A stretch of 64,000 nt of DNA from Closterium sp. Naga37s-1 (taxonomy: Eukaryota; Streptophyta; Zygnematophyceae; Desmidiales; Closteriaceae): assembly GCA_947471745.1 (NCBI GenBank), contig CANJKZ010000396.1, positions 232,001-296,000 of the forward strand, written 5' to 3'. Positions 34,196-46,056 of this stretch are shown here, piece by piece. The notes beneath the pieces are model-generated. The model saw only the letters and a program-made list of their open reading frames with translations. It did not search any database and was not told the origin of the DNA. The position numbers and the translations under genes are program-made. The first letter of the stretch is position 1. Every line of letters starts with the position of its first letter.

Positions 34196-34957
34196 GCGCG
34201 ACGCGCCCGCTGCCCGTGCGTCGCGCTGCAGCCACGCGCGTCGCGTTCGCCGCCCGCGCGTCGCGCTGCAGCCACGCGTGTCGCGTTCGCTGCCCGCGCG
34301 TCGTGCTGCAGCCCTGCGCGCCGCGTTCGCTGCCAGCGCGTTGCGCTGCAGCCTCGCGCGTCGCGGCTGCCCCAGGACGCCGCCCCTGCCTGACTGCCAC
34401 CGTTGCTCCTGCAGCAGCTGCCACGGAGCGCCCTACTACAGTCGCGGCCCTGCCCTGCAGCAGCTGCCGCGGAGCCTTCCGCCGCCGTCGCGGCCCTGCC
34501 CTGCAGCAGCTGTCGCGGAGCCTCCTGCCGCGGTCGCGGCCCTACCCTGCAGCAGCTGCCGCGGAGCCTCCTGCCGCGGTCGTGGCCCCGCCCTGCAGCA
34601 GCTGCCGCGGAGCCTTCTGCCGCCGTTGCGGCCCCGCCCTGCAGCTGTCACGGCCCCGCCCTGCAGCAGCTGTCACGAACCTGCTCTGCCGCAGCTGTCG
34701 CGGCCCCGCCATCGCCGCCGTCGTGCGCCTGCCCTTCCCGCCACTGGTGAGCACCTTCCTTGTTCGCGCACTGCCGCGCCATCTGCCTACCTACCTGTCT
34801 GCCTGCCTGCCTGCCTGCCTGCCACGACTGCCTACCTGCCTGCCTGCCGCGCCTGCCCTGCCTGCGCTGCCACTGCTGCTACTGCTGCTCCTTCTGTCAC
34901 TACTGCTAGGCTCTTACTGCTGCTGCTACTGTTACTGCTGCTATTGGCGGTGGCCAG

Positions 34958-37900
34958 ATGCAGCTCCAGCGACGTCCGCGTGAGTCTCTCACGCCCCAGC
35001 AGCTTCATGAGTGGTACGCTAGTTGGGGTTGTAGGGGTGGCCGCGCTGCTACTGCTGCTACTGCTGTTGCTGCTGCTACTGCTGTTACTGCTGCTACTAC
35101 TGCTACTGCTGCTACTGGCGGTGGCCAGATGCAGCTCCAGCGACGTCCGCACGAGTCTCTTACGCCCCAGCAGCTTCGTGAATGGTACGCTCAGAGTAGA
35201 GGGTCTCTGAGTACCGTTCGCTGCCCGTACGTCATTCGCACTGGTGCTCGGACTGGTCAGGCTTGCGGGACGCTTAGTCACACACAGTCCTGCTGCTTTG
35301 CCCATCTGAGCAACGCCTGGCGTACCGAGTTTGGCGACGAGGCTGAGCTCCCCGACTGGGTGGAGCTGCTTGGGCAGAGGGTAGATATATTTGCTCTTGA
35401 CTATGATGCTATTCTCACTGCCATGTATGCATTGCCTACTAGTGCTGACCGTGCCTGTTACCTGTGCGTACCGCCTGACCCAGTTATAGAGCCTGCTGCT
35501 CTAGGTGCTGGTGAGGCTGCTGCTCTAGGGGCTAGTGTGTCTCCTGCTCTAGGTACGGGTGAGGCTGCTGCTCGAGGTGCTGGTGAGTCTGCTCTCTCTG
35601 ATACTGCGCCTGCTGAGGCCTTGTACACCTTCACACTTGACTCTGGTGCTTCTCGCTCCTTCTTTCGCGACAGCACCACCCTCACGCCGCTCAGTCGGCC
35701 GGTTCCAGTCTCCCTGGCAGACCCCTCTGGGGGTCCAGTCCGTGCGACCTCCTCCACTGTCCTCCCTTGTCCTGCTGTCCCGTCCGGCACACTGTCGGGT
35801 CTTTACCTCCCCTCGTTCTCTACGAACTTGGTGGCGGGTTCTGTGCTCCAGGACGCGGGTGTTCACCAGTTCACCCCTGCCTACGAGCGTGTGACACACT
35901 GCACGTGTGCTCAGACGGGTCGTCACCTGGCTACCTTCACTCGGCAGCCGGGGTCGGGCCTGTACACACTGACCACTGAGTCCCCTCAGGTAGCTGCGTT
36001 TGCGTCTGCGTCAGGTCAATTGTCGGCCCCCTGCTCGTGTCGCGCCTTGTCGCACCAGACCCTGCTTTGGAACCACCGCCTTGGTCACCCCTCGGTGCAG
36101 CGCCTTCGCAGCATGCACCGCCGTGTCCTTGTCTCTGGTCTTCCCCGGGTTCTCCCTCCCCTCCCACCCTCGCCTGCTCCTCCCTGTCTTCCCTGTATCG
36201 AGGGGCGGCAGTGCGCCGCTCCTCACTCCTCCTCGTTCCCTCCCACAGAGGCTCCCCTGCAGACTCTCCACTTGGAAATGTGGGGCCCAGCCCGCGTCCG
36301 TGGACAGGGCCACGAGCGGTACTTCCTGCTGGTCGTCGACGACTACACGCGTTACACCACGGTCTTTCCCTTACGCACCAAGGGTGAGGTCCCTAATGTT
36401 TTGATCCCTTAGATCCGCGCTGCTCGTCTTCAGCTCCGCCAGCGGTTCGGGACGAAGTTTCCCGTCCTGCGTCTGCACTCTCACAGAGGTGGGGAGTTTT
36501 CCTCCGACCTCTTGGCAGCCTTCTGTGAGGAGCACGGCATCAGCCACACGTTCACGCTTCCGGCCTCTCCGCAGCAGAATGGGGTTGCTGAGCGCCGCAT
36601 TGGCTTAGTCATGGAGGTCGCTCGTACCTCCATGATCCATGCGGCTGCCCCCCATTTTCTGTGGCCGTTTGCGGTCCGGTACGCCGCGCATCAGCTCAAC
36701 CTCTGGCCCCGTGTCTCCTTGCCGGAGACCTCGTCCACACTGCTGTGGACGGGGAAGGTTGGCGATGCGTCGCGTTTCCGGGTCTAGGGTGCTCGTGCCT
36801 TTGTCCGCGATACCACCGCGGACAAGCTCTCCGCCCGCGCTGTTCCCTGTGTCTTCCTTGGCTTTGTCCCTGACGCGCCTGGTTGGCAGTTTTACCACCC
36901 CACCTCGCAACATGTCTTCCCCTCTCAGGACGTCACGTTCGACGAGTCGGTTCCCTTTTACCGTCTCTTCCCCTACCGCACTGCCCCTCTCCCCCCCCCG
37001 CCGCTCTTCCTCGCTCCAGGTGTTCCCCAGGTAGACCCCCTCCCCACTCCCGGTCCTGCTCCTTCAGGTGTGTCTCAGGTAGACCCTCCTCCCTTGACTG
37101 CGCCGGTTGAGGTCACTGGTGACTCAGGTCCTGCTCGGGGTGCTGCTTCTAGGGGTGCTGAGCCTGGGGGTGCGAAGCCTGGGGGTGCGGAGCCTGGGGG
37201 TGCTGAGCCTGGGGGTGCGGAGCCTGGGGGTGCGGAGCCTGGGGGTGCGGAGACTGGAGGTGCGGAGACAGGAGGTGCTGAGCCTGGGCGTGAGGAGTCT
37301 GGGGGTGTTGAGCCTGGGGGTACTGAGTTTGGGGGTGCTGCACCTGGGGGCGCTGAGGCGTCTGGTGAGCAGTCTCCCTGGGGCGGCCGTCTCCGTAGTC
37401 GCTCCGCTGGTACCTCGCCGCTGCACTCTCGTCGTCGACTCCCTCTCTCCCCACAGCATCTGCGTGAGTGGTACGTTGCCCGTCAGGGTCGCGCTGCTGG
37501 AGCTAGGGGCCCTGCTGCGGGAGGCGCTGGAGCTGGTGACTCTGCTCCTGGAGTTGTTTCTACTGGAGGTTCTGGAGTTGCTGAGGGTGGTGGAGCTGGA
37601 GGTTCTGAAGCTGCTGCGGGTGCTGGCGCTAGAGGTTCTGGAGTTGCTGCAGGTGCTGGCGCCGAGGGTTCTGAGTCGGCTATTGCGCGGTCTCAGTAGC
37701 CGCCTTCGTCCGCGTGTGCCTCTCACCTCACAGCAGCTGCACGACTGGTACGGTCGCCGTCAAGGTCGCGCTTCTGGAGCTTGGGGCTCTGCAGCTGGAG
37801 GTACTTCTGCTGGCGTCACTGGAGATGGGAGTGGTGCTGGTCCCGGAGGTGCTCGTACTGGAGGTACTGGAGCTGCTGGGGCTGGAGGTGCTGCGCCTGA

Positions 37901-40310
37901 GGGTGCTGCTACTGGAGGCACTGAGGCTGGAGACCCTGGGACTGGAGGTGCCGGTTCTGGGGGTGCTGCTACTGGTGGAGCTGGTCCTGTCGGAGCTGGC
38001 GCTGAGGGTTCTGGAGCTGCTGACGGTGCTGGAGCTGCTGGGGGTGCTGGAGCTGCGGGTGCTGGTGGTTCTGTACAGCCGCGCCTGTTCTTTGCTCCAC
38101 CGTCTCCGTCGTCTTAGCCACCGTCTGACTCTGTGCTTCGCCAGGTTCTTAGTCTCCCTTTGTCTACTGGTCTTCCGTTACAGCCTGGCTCTCCGCTGCC
38201 TGCTCCTTCTCCTTACACTGAGCAGCCAAGGGGTCTTACTGAGCGTCGTGAGCCTGCATCGCGTCCTGTCTCGCCTGTCCGTCCTGGTCGTCCTGGTCGT
38301 CGTGTTCCTCGTTCGCATCAGCCGGCTGTCACCGGCACTCACCTCGTAGTTCGTCGTCCTTCCTCTCCTCCGCAGCGAGTTCCCCTGCCGTCCCCGCCTG
38401 CGTCTTCTCTGCCTACCGTTCGTGAGCCTGAGTCTGACCGCACCCGTGCTGCTCACCCTACTGTCACGCGTCTGCTAGCGACAGTTATCACTGACCCGTC
38501 GTTTGAGTCTACTGCTGCGTCTGCCTTAGTCACTGAGCATGTTGACTTTGCTGCTGCCTGTCGTCTAGACTACGCTGCTAGTCTTGTTGCTAAGTCTGAG
38601 TTTGTCTGTCCTCCGTCCGTCGGGGGTGAGTGTGCTCTTGGCACGGACGTCCTTGAGGATAGGCACGAGGACCTTGAGTGTCTTGCAGCCGCTGCGCCTC
38701 ATCTCGTGTCCATGCTGCTTGCCCCTGAGGGAGACCCGGATGCACCAGACATCCCGACCCCGCGCTCTTACGCTGAGGCGATCGCGGGTGAGTACTCCTC
38801 TCAGTGGCAGACAGCCATGGACGCAGAGATGGCATCCTGGAAGTCCACATGCACCTACGTTGACGAGGTTCCCCCTCCTGGGGCGAACATCGTCAGTGGC
38901 ATGTGGATTTTCAGGGTGAAGCGGCCGCCAGGTTCTCCGCCTGTCTTCAAGGCTCGTTACGTTGCTCGAGGTTTCAGTCAGCGAGAGGGAGTTGACTACT
39001 TTCAGACCTTCTCCCCCACCCCGAAGATGACCACTCTTCGGGTGCTGCTGCACGTTGCCGCTCAGCGTGACCACGAGCTTCACTTTCTTGACTTCAGCAC
39101 AGCTTTCTTACAGGGCAGCCTGCACGAGGAGATCTGGCTGCGCCGCCCTCCTGGCTTCACTGGGTCGTTCCCTCCTGGTACCCAGTGGAGCCTCCGGCGG
39201 CTAGTCTACGGTCTCTGCCAGGCACTACGTGACTGGCACGACACACTAAGGACTACACTTGCGGCTCTTGGGTTTGCTCCGTCGACTGCTGACCCGTCGC
39301 TATTTCTGCGCACCGACACATCGCTGTCGCCGTTCTACATCCTCGTGTACGTCGACGACTTGGTTTTTGCCACTGCTGACACTGAGGCTCTCGCCCTGGT
39401 GAAGTCGGAGCTGCAGAAGAGATTCACGTGCACAGACCTGGGTGAACTGCGCAGCTACCTTGGCTTGCAGATTACCCGGGACAGAGCACGTCGCACCATC
39501 ACAATGACTCAGTCACACATGGTGCAGCAGGTCCTTCAGCGCTTCGGCTTCACCTGGTCCTCGCCACAGCACACTCCTCTGGCTACAGGTCACTCGCTCT
39601 CAGCTCCACCTTCGAACGAGTCCGTAGAGCCGAGTGGTCCTTACCCAGAGCTAGTGGGCTGCCTTATGTACCTGATGACCTGCACTCGTCCTGACCTTGC
39701 GTACCCTCTTGGCCTTCTGGCTCGCTACGTGGCTCCTGGTAGGCACCGACTAGAGCACATGGCTGCTGGTAAGAGGATACTGCGCTACTTGTGCGGTACA
39801 TCGGGCATGGGGCTCGTGCTTGGAGGGCGGAGCGCAGCTGTCCTCACTGGGCACTCAGACGCTTCTTGGGTTGACGACCAGGCTACTCAGCGGTCGTCAC
39901 AGGGTTACACCTTCAGCCGTGGCTCTGGTTCAGTTTCTTTGCGTTCTACACGCTCGTCTTCGGTTCTCAGCTCCAGTTGTGAGGCTGAGATCCACGCCAC
40001 AGCCATGGCTGCACAGGAATTACGCTGGCTCTCCTACCTGCTGACCGACTTGGGAGAGCGGCCTCGTTCTCCTCCAGTTCTGTACGTCGACAACAAGGCC
40101 GCCATTGTCTTGTGTCAGGAGCACAGACTGGAGCACAGAACGAAGCACATCGCTCTGCGTTACTTCCTGGCTCGAGAGTTGCAGCAGCGTGGTTAGCTTC
40201 GTCTTGCTCACGTGGCCACTCGGGCCAACACTGCTGATATATTCACCAAGGCACTTCCGTGTGGTGATCATCAGCGTTTCTGCACTTTGTTAGGCCTTGT
40301 GCCCACTTTT
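34958..40310 (+). pseudogene. Copia E gag-pol region
   Basis: Gag C-terminal Cys/His motif (CPYVIRTG...CGTLSHTQSC), protease LDSGASRSF, GAG-preINT LLWNHRLGHPS, integrase VVDDYTRYTTVF and [24 protein letters not shown] and LVYVDDLVF, RNase H SSCEAEIHA and RTKHIALRYF. A direct tandem of about 120 bp occurs at 34.97-35.2 kb around GQMQLQRRP. Broken. Confidence 0.88.
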
Positions 40311-40553
40311 TCTCACTTGCTGTAGACTTTGCTTGTACTGTGGTCTATATGTATATACCTGCATGCTTGCTCTGCTAGGTAGAGATCACTATGCTGCTGT
40401 TGTTGCATATATACCTCTGCGTGTGAACTGGCCTTGTGGCCCTTTGTTTGTGCTCAGTGTGTGTGGTGACGTTGTGATCCACCATGAGCTTGCTTTGCTT
40501 CTCTTGACTGGTCTTGTGACCCCTTGTTCTCCCCCACTTTGTCTATGGGGGTG

Positions 40554-40687
40554 TGTCAAATGATATATGTGCTATATATGCTTAGGCTGTAGTGGGGTAG
40601 CCAATATGGAGTACAGCCCCTTTTAGGGTTTCATATTTGTACACATTTCTTTCATAGTTCAATCATTCCTGCTGCTAGATTCTTACA
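40554..40687 (+). repeat. Copia E 3' LTR (134 bp)
   Basis: Pairs with 33508-33641. Followed by the second aaggg copy. Confidence 0.93.
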
Positions 40688-40695
40688 AAGGGGAG

Positions 40696-40734
40696 TGTTG
40701 GAAACAAGTAATTTAAACGCTTCTGCCGTGTGTC
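40696..40734 (+). repeat. Start of the copia D 3' LTR (39-bp remnant)
   Basis: Matches the first 39 bp of the 5' LTR at 27752 with three differences, then changes abruptly into B3-gene sequence (ttttcaccatctcctgag) that also flanks the 5' LTR at about 27689-27745. Confidence 0.8.
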
Positions 40735-40969
40735 TTTTCACCATCTCCTGAGATGGCAGGTTCACATCTTCAGAGCAGGAGAGCTTGACAGGGGTACATT
40801 AAAGAGTCAGAAGGAACCTTCTGAGTCGACTCAAAGTTTCTTCCATGCTCACCACCATCCCCTGCATTGACAATTGGACATCTTCAGAGCAGCAGACTTC
40901 GAAGAGGAGGCACAGGAGATCAAGTCGGAGGGCAGGCCCGCCAGTACTAAGAGGAGAATGAAGGCCTGA

Positions 40970-41520
40970 AAAGGATGAACAGATGGTGCTGTGCGTGTGG
41001 ATCACTTGATGTGACCTACGGTACTCACAGCACAGCACTTCTTGCTTCTGTCATCACTGCACTGCAATCCTTGTTTCTGCCATTGGTTCAAGTCCATACA
41101 GATGTCATGGAACCTTAGGTGATTGCCCTTGTTGGGGTGTGTAATCTATTCCAATACACTTGCTCGTTGGTACCACCGTCTTTCTTTCCCCTAAACACTG
41201 ACCTTGGTTGTGTAATTTATCAATGCTTGTGCTAACAACTACGGTACCGTATGTTCCAGAAGCTTGCATACCACTATCAGAATCTTTAGACAGGCTCATA
41301 TGGGTGACGGTAGATTCATATCACCTTCCAGCCCCTGTATGTATGCATTGCATTGTCTCGTCTGCAAAGCAAACCCCTAAGTCACCTCGTAATCAGATGT
41401 GTAGTCACCTAGTGATCAGGTGTGTATCCAAGTGGAGGTCCAAACCGAACCGACTGATGTGAATCACGAACCTGCCAAAGCTACACCACGACACAGGAGT
41501 GCACCCGCCTACATCAATGC
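40970..41520. other. Short intergenic stretch after the B3 gene
   Basis: Lies between the B3 stop codon and copia F. No coding sequence recognised; it probably includes the B3 3' UTR. With 48705-48935 it formed a gap of under 1 kb between two convergent genes before copia F inserted. Confidence 0.5.
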
Positions 41521-41525
41521 CACAC

Positions 41526-41654
41526 TGTCAAATGTTGAACATTGATATGATAGGCTATAGTGAGTTGCACTCTAGGGGGTACAGCTTCTAGGGTTGCTCA
41601 TTTGTACCCCATTCGTTTCTATTCCAATCATTCCGTTGTTCGCTAACTTTGAGA
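41526..41654 (+). repeat. Copia F 5' LTR (129 bp)
   Basis: Starts TGTCAAATGTTG and ends TTTGAGA, not the usual CA. The end is fixed both by the primer-binding site here and by the target duplication beside the 3' LTR. Confidence 0.92.
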
Positions 41655-41689
41655 TGGTATCATGAGTAGGTGTCGATCCTCTCGCCTAG

Positions 41690-42600
41690 CCTAGCCTAGC
41701 TCGCGCCCTAGCGCCCTCCGCGCCCTTGCGCCCTAGCACACTCCGCGCCCTCCGCGCCCTCCGCGCCCTTGCGCCCTAGCACCCTCCGCGCCCTCCGCGC
41801 CCTCCGCGCCCTCCGCGCCCTCCGCGCCCTCCGCGCCTTAGCCACCGCGCCCTCCGCGCCATCTCCGCGCCTTAGCGCCCTCCTCCTCCGCGCGTTAGCG
41901 CCCTCCGCGCCCCTAGCCTGCGCCCCTAGCCCGTCGCCCAGGCGCCCGCCCTAGCCCGTCGCCCAGGCGCCCGCCCTAGCCCGTCGCCCAGGCGCCCGCC
42001 CTAGCCCGTCGCCCAGGCGCCCGCCCTAGCCCGTCGCCCAGGCGCCCACCCCAGCCCGTCGCCCAGGCGCCCGCCCCAGCCCGTCGCCCAGGCGCCCGCC
42101 CCAGCCCGTCGCCCAGGCGCCCGCCCTAGCCCGTCGCCCTGGCGCCCGCCCTAGCCCGTCGCCCAGGCGCCCGCCCTAGCCCGTCGCCCAGGCGCCCGCC
42201 CCAGCCCGTCGCCCAGGCGCCCGCCCCAGCCCGTCGCCCAGGCGCCCGCCCTAGCCCGTCGCCCAGGCCTGCGCCCTAGCCCCGTCGCCCAGGCGCCCGT
42301 CCTAGCCCGTCGCCCAGGCCTGCGCCCTAGCCCGTCGCCCAGGCGCCCGCCCTAGCCCGTCGCCCAGGCGCCCGCCCCAGCCCGTCGCCCAGGCGCCCGC
42401 CCCAGCCCGTCGCCCAGGCGCCCGCCCTAGCCCGTCGCCCAGGCCTGCGCCCTAGCCCCGTCGCCCAGGCGCCCGTCCTAGCCCGTCGCCCAGGCCTGCG
42501 CCCTAGCCCGTCGCCCAGGCGCCCGTCCTAGCCCGTCGCCCAGGCGCCCGTCCTAGCCCGTCGCCCAGGCGCCCTCCCTGGCTCGTCACCCCAGCCCCGC
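41690..42600. repeat. Minisatellite leader of copia F
   Basis: A 9-10-bp array (ccctccgcg type, about 41700-41920) followed by roughly 27 copies of a 24-bp unit, cccgtcgcccaggcgcccgc plus ctag or ccag, to about 42590. A third repeat (gcgcgccccgcgggta) follows to 42710. Its 24-bp unit differs from every other leader array in the window. Confidence 0.93.
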
Positions 42601-43232
42601 AGGCAGCGCGCCACGCGGGTAGCGCGCCCCGCGGGTAGCGCGCCCCGCAGGAGGCGCGCCCCGCGGGTAGCGCGCCCCGCAGGCAGCACACCCTGCAGGC
42701 AGCGCGCCCCGGGGTGCTTTAGTGCCAGAAAATAAATAAATAAATTAAACCCTAAAAAAAAAAAAAAAAAAAAAAGGGGTTCACAGTGGGGGCCTGCGAC
42801 TGTCGCCCGCGTTCCTGCTTGTCGGACGACCTGCACAGTTGCCTACATCCCGCAGCCGTCAGTACTGCAGCCCCTACTGTCGCACGTACTTTCCACTGCC
42901 AGTGGCTCTACTAGCGGCAGCCGACAGCCGCACTTACGGTCTCTAGCCCCGGCCGTTCCTACCTCCAGCCAGCCCTAGCTCGCCGCTTCTAGCTCCAGCC
43001 GTTCTCGCTCCAGCCGTTCTCGCTCCAGCCGTTCTCGCTCCTCGCTCGTAGCTCAGTTTGCTCCGTGCTCCGGCCGTTCCTCGCCTAGTTTCACCTGGCG
43101 CTTCTAGCTCAGTTGGCTCCGTGCTCCAGCCGTTCCTCGCCTAGTTTCACCTGGCGCTCCTAGCTTAGTTCGCTCCGTGCTCCAGCAGTTACTCGCCTGG
43201 TTTCACCTGGCGCTCCTAGCTTAGTTCGCCCC

Positions 43233-45963
43233 GTGCTCCAGCAGTTACTCGCCTGGTTTCACCTTGCGCTCCTAGTTGTTCTCGTTTTTCACAGCAGCCT
43301 GTCGCTCCTGTCGCTCCTAGCCTGCCGCTCCTGCACCCCGCTAGCTTTTATCATGGAGTCCGCTAGGGTTCTCCAGCAGCAGGGACAGCAGCAGCGGCCT
43401 TTTCAGCAGTGGCTTCCGCAGCGGCAGGGGCGCCCTCAGCAGCTGTGGCGCCCTCAACAGCCATGGGGGCCTGGTGGTTCAGGTCGCGTTGGCTGCAGCA
43501 GCGGCCCAGCCAGCTGGGGGGCTCGTCGCGGTGGCCGCGACGTCGGCCCCTGCCAGTACCGGATCCTGACCGGCCCTGGTGCTGGCACTACCTGCTGGCG
43601 TCCTGACCACTCTGCACAGCGCTGCTACAGCCGCCTCGACGACCTTTACCGTGAGCGTTTTGGGCCTGAGTCGGCTCCCCCGATCTGGCCCGGTCTGTTT
43701 CGTAGTGGTTTCCCTGTGTTTGATATGTCTATGGATGCTGTTTATTCTGTCACGTACGGATCTCTTGGCTTATGTGTACCTAGCTTAGGACCTTTGCCTG
43801 TTGCTAGTGTCGGTACTTGTGCTTTTAGTGTAGGTGCTTGTGTAGTCACTAGCCCAGCCGTGACGACTGCTGTTGCGTCGCTCTCCTTCACGCTGGACTC
43901 CGGCGCGTCTCAGTGTTTCTTCCGCGACCACACCACTGTCACACCTCTTTCGGCTCCAGTCCCAGTTGCCCTGGCTGATCCTACTTCAGGACCAGCAGTT
44001 GCTCGTAGCTCGACCACCCTCCCGTGCCCGGCTGTCCCCTCTGGTTTCCTCACTGGTCTCTACATCCCCTCGTTCTCTCGGAACTTGGTGGGTGTTGGAT
44101 ACCTTCAGGACCGGGGGATCACAGTCACTTTTCCTGCGCACGGGAGGACTGCGATCTGTACGGACTCTTCCACCGGGGCAGTTCTTGCCACGTTCACCAG
44201 AGAGCCCCACTCAGGTCTCTTCGTCCTGCACACTCCGCCCCCGCAGGTAGCTGCGTCTGGTCAGGTTGCTTCGTCCCCCCCGGTAGCAGAGTCCGGTCAG
44301 GTGGCTGTGTCCAGTCCGGTCGCTGTGTCCAGTCCAGTCGCTGCGTCTTGCTCCTGTCGCTCTCTCGCCCACCGCACCGTCCTGTGGCACCACCGTCTTG
44401 GCCACCCGTCGATCCCTCGCCTTCGTGGCATGCTCAGTCAGGGACTAGTCACAGGTCTCCCACGCACCTTCCCGTCGCTCCCTCCCTCGCTTGCCCCTCC
44501 TTGCTCTCCGTGCGTCGCCGGTCGCTTACGTGCCACTCCCCACTCCTCCTCCCTTCGTCCGGCCACCGCTCCCTTCGAGACTCTCCACTTGGACGTCTGG
44601 GGCCCTGCCCCGACGCAGGGGTCTGGGAGGGAGCGCTACTTTCTGGTGGTCGTCGACGACTTCTCCAGGTACACCACAGTGTTTCCTCTTGCGAAGAAGT
44701 CCGAGGTGACTGCTACGCTGATCAGGTGGCTTCTAGCCACTGAGGGCACTCGTGGTCGTCGAGTCAGTTGTCTTCACTCCGACCGTGGGGGCGAGTTTCG
44801 CTCCGGCATTCTCGGCGGATTCTGCGGCGAACAGGGCATCACCCAGTCCTGGACGCTGCCAGAGTCCCCACAGCAGAATGGGGTTGCTGAGCGCCGCATA
44901 GGCTTGGTCATGGACATCGCCCGCACGTCCATGTTTCATGCCCGTGCGCCCCATTTTCTGTGGCCTCACGCGGTTCGCTACGCCGCACACCAGCTGAACC
45001 TCCAGCCGCGTGTCTCGTGGCCCGAGGCTTCACCGACCAGTCTCTGGACTGGATCCCCTGGTGTTGGGTCGGCCTTTCGAGTCTGGGGCTGCCTTGCACT
45101 TGTTCGCGACACCTCCGCGGACAAGCTCTCGGCACGCGCCGTCCCCTGTGTCTTCCTTGGTTTCCCAGTGGACTCTGCTGACTGGTCCTTTTACCACCCT
45201 CCCCTCCACCAGTTCCTAGATTCCCGTGACGTCCGGTTTGACGAGTCCGTGTCCTACTACACCCGGTACCCCTGTCGAGGTCTCCCGGTACCCCCTCCCC
45301 CTCTCTTCCTCGCACCCTCTCCTCCTCCTGCTCCCGCTCCTCCGGTACCCCCGCCCCCCCCTGGTCCTGCCCCGTCTGGGGTGTCCCACGCTACCCCTCT
45401 CCCCTCGGTCGCGCGTCAGGTAGCGTCTCCCTCCCCGCAGTCCTCCTCACAGTCCCCTCAGCAGCCTTCGGCACTTCCGCGACAGGTTACTGTGGACTCG
45501 GTTGGTGTTGGAGCTGGAGGTGCAGCCGCTGGCGGTGCTCGGTCTGGGGGTGCTCGGTCGCGGGGTACTGGAGCTGGAGGTGCTGGCGCAGGTGACGCTA
45601 GCTCTGGGGGTGCTGGAGCTGGAGGTGCTGGCGCAGGTGGCGCTAGCTCTGGGGGTGCTGGAGCTGGAGGTGCCGGCACTGGAGGTGCTGGTTCTGGGGG
45701 TGCTGGAGTTGGGGGTGCTGGCACTAGCGGTGCTAGTTCTGGGGGTGCTGGAGTTGGAGGTCCTAGCACTGGCGGTACTGGTTCTGGGGGTGCTGAGTCT
45801 GAGGAGACTGACGCTGGAGACCCTGTTTCTGCGGAGTCCACCCCGCCCCCCCACCGCCACAACACGCGTCTCCAGGCTGCCCGTCGGCGTGAGCGTGAGG
45901 AGCAGGAGCGGTTGGAGAGGGAGCGGCAGGAGCTGCGGGTGCTGGACCTTCTGGAGCAGCAGC

Positions 45964-46023
<60 letters not shown>

Positions 46024-46025
46024 GC

Positions 46026-46056
<31 letters not shown>

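Larger units (their letters stand above)
33508..40687 (+). mobile_element. Copia element E, full length
   Basis: A 7180-bp element with 134-bp LTRs and target duplication aaggg (33503-33507, 40688-40692), inserted in copia D. Primer-binding site tggtatcagagc at 33642, polypurine end ctatgggggtg before 40554. Parts: GC-rich leader 33.7-34.9 kb, gag-like C-terminal part with the C-x13-C motif near 35.25 kb, protease 35.64 kb, integrase 36.05-36.9 kb, Gly/Glu/Pro/Ala linker 37.1-38.1 kb, RT 38.75-39.6 kb and RNase H 39.85-40.3 kb. Three LTR differences were counted by eye. Broken, with several interruptions. Confidence 0.93.
27752..40734 (+). mobile_element. Copia element D, with copia E nested inside
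   Basis: Ty1/copia relic of a lineage different from B, C, E and F. Its 5' LTR starts TGTTGGAAAC at 27752 and reaches about 28185, where tggtatgagagc forms the primer-binding site. Parts: gag about 28.19-29.28 kb with an ACA microsatellite, a protease-region stretch about 29.6-30.0 kb, GAG-preINT and integrase 30.6-31.5 kb (RMGHPS, SDGRGEYTS, HQQQGVAERMN), RT 32.06-32.9 kb (DVANAFLYAP, YVDDLLYIG) and RNase H 33.0-33.45 kb. Copia E (33508-40687) lies just before the polypurine tract. Only a 39-bp start of the 3' LTR remains (40696-40734). Broken, with many interruptions; older than E. Confidence 0.88.
24240..40969 (+). pseudogene. B3-domain DNA-binding protein gene, exon-amplified and interrupted
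   Basis: Pieces of a plant B3 domain appear in order on the plus strand. An alanine-rich helix ends at LMAALPS; SQMSGGFWL at 25356-25382 matches the start of the B3 fold; an acidic linker follows from 26177 (MTPEPIPREV). The second half is ATYLPHKTGLSGGWRGF with DQELDAGNAVVFEKMD (26480-26612), ending at a gtatgc donor. The last strand is VHIFRAADF in several acceptor-led copies. A terminal exon at about 40872-40969 reads LDIFRAADFEEEAQE and stops at TGA 40967-40969. B3 proteins are plant transcription factors. The B3 core between FWL and the acidic linker shows a frame change, no start is visible, and copias D and E lie inside. It may still be expressed if those lie in an intron. Confidence 0.68.
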
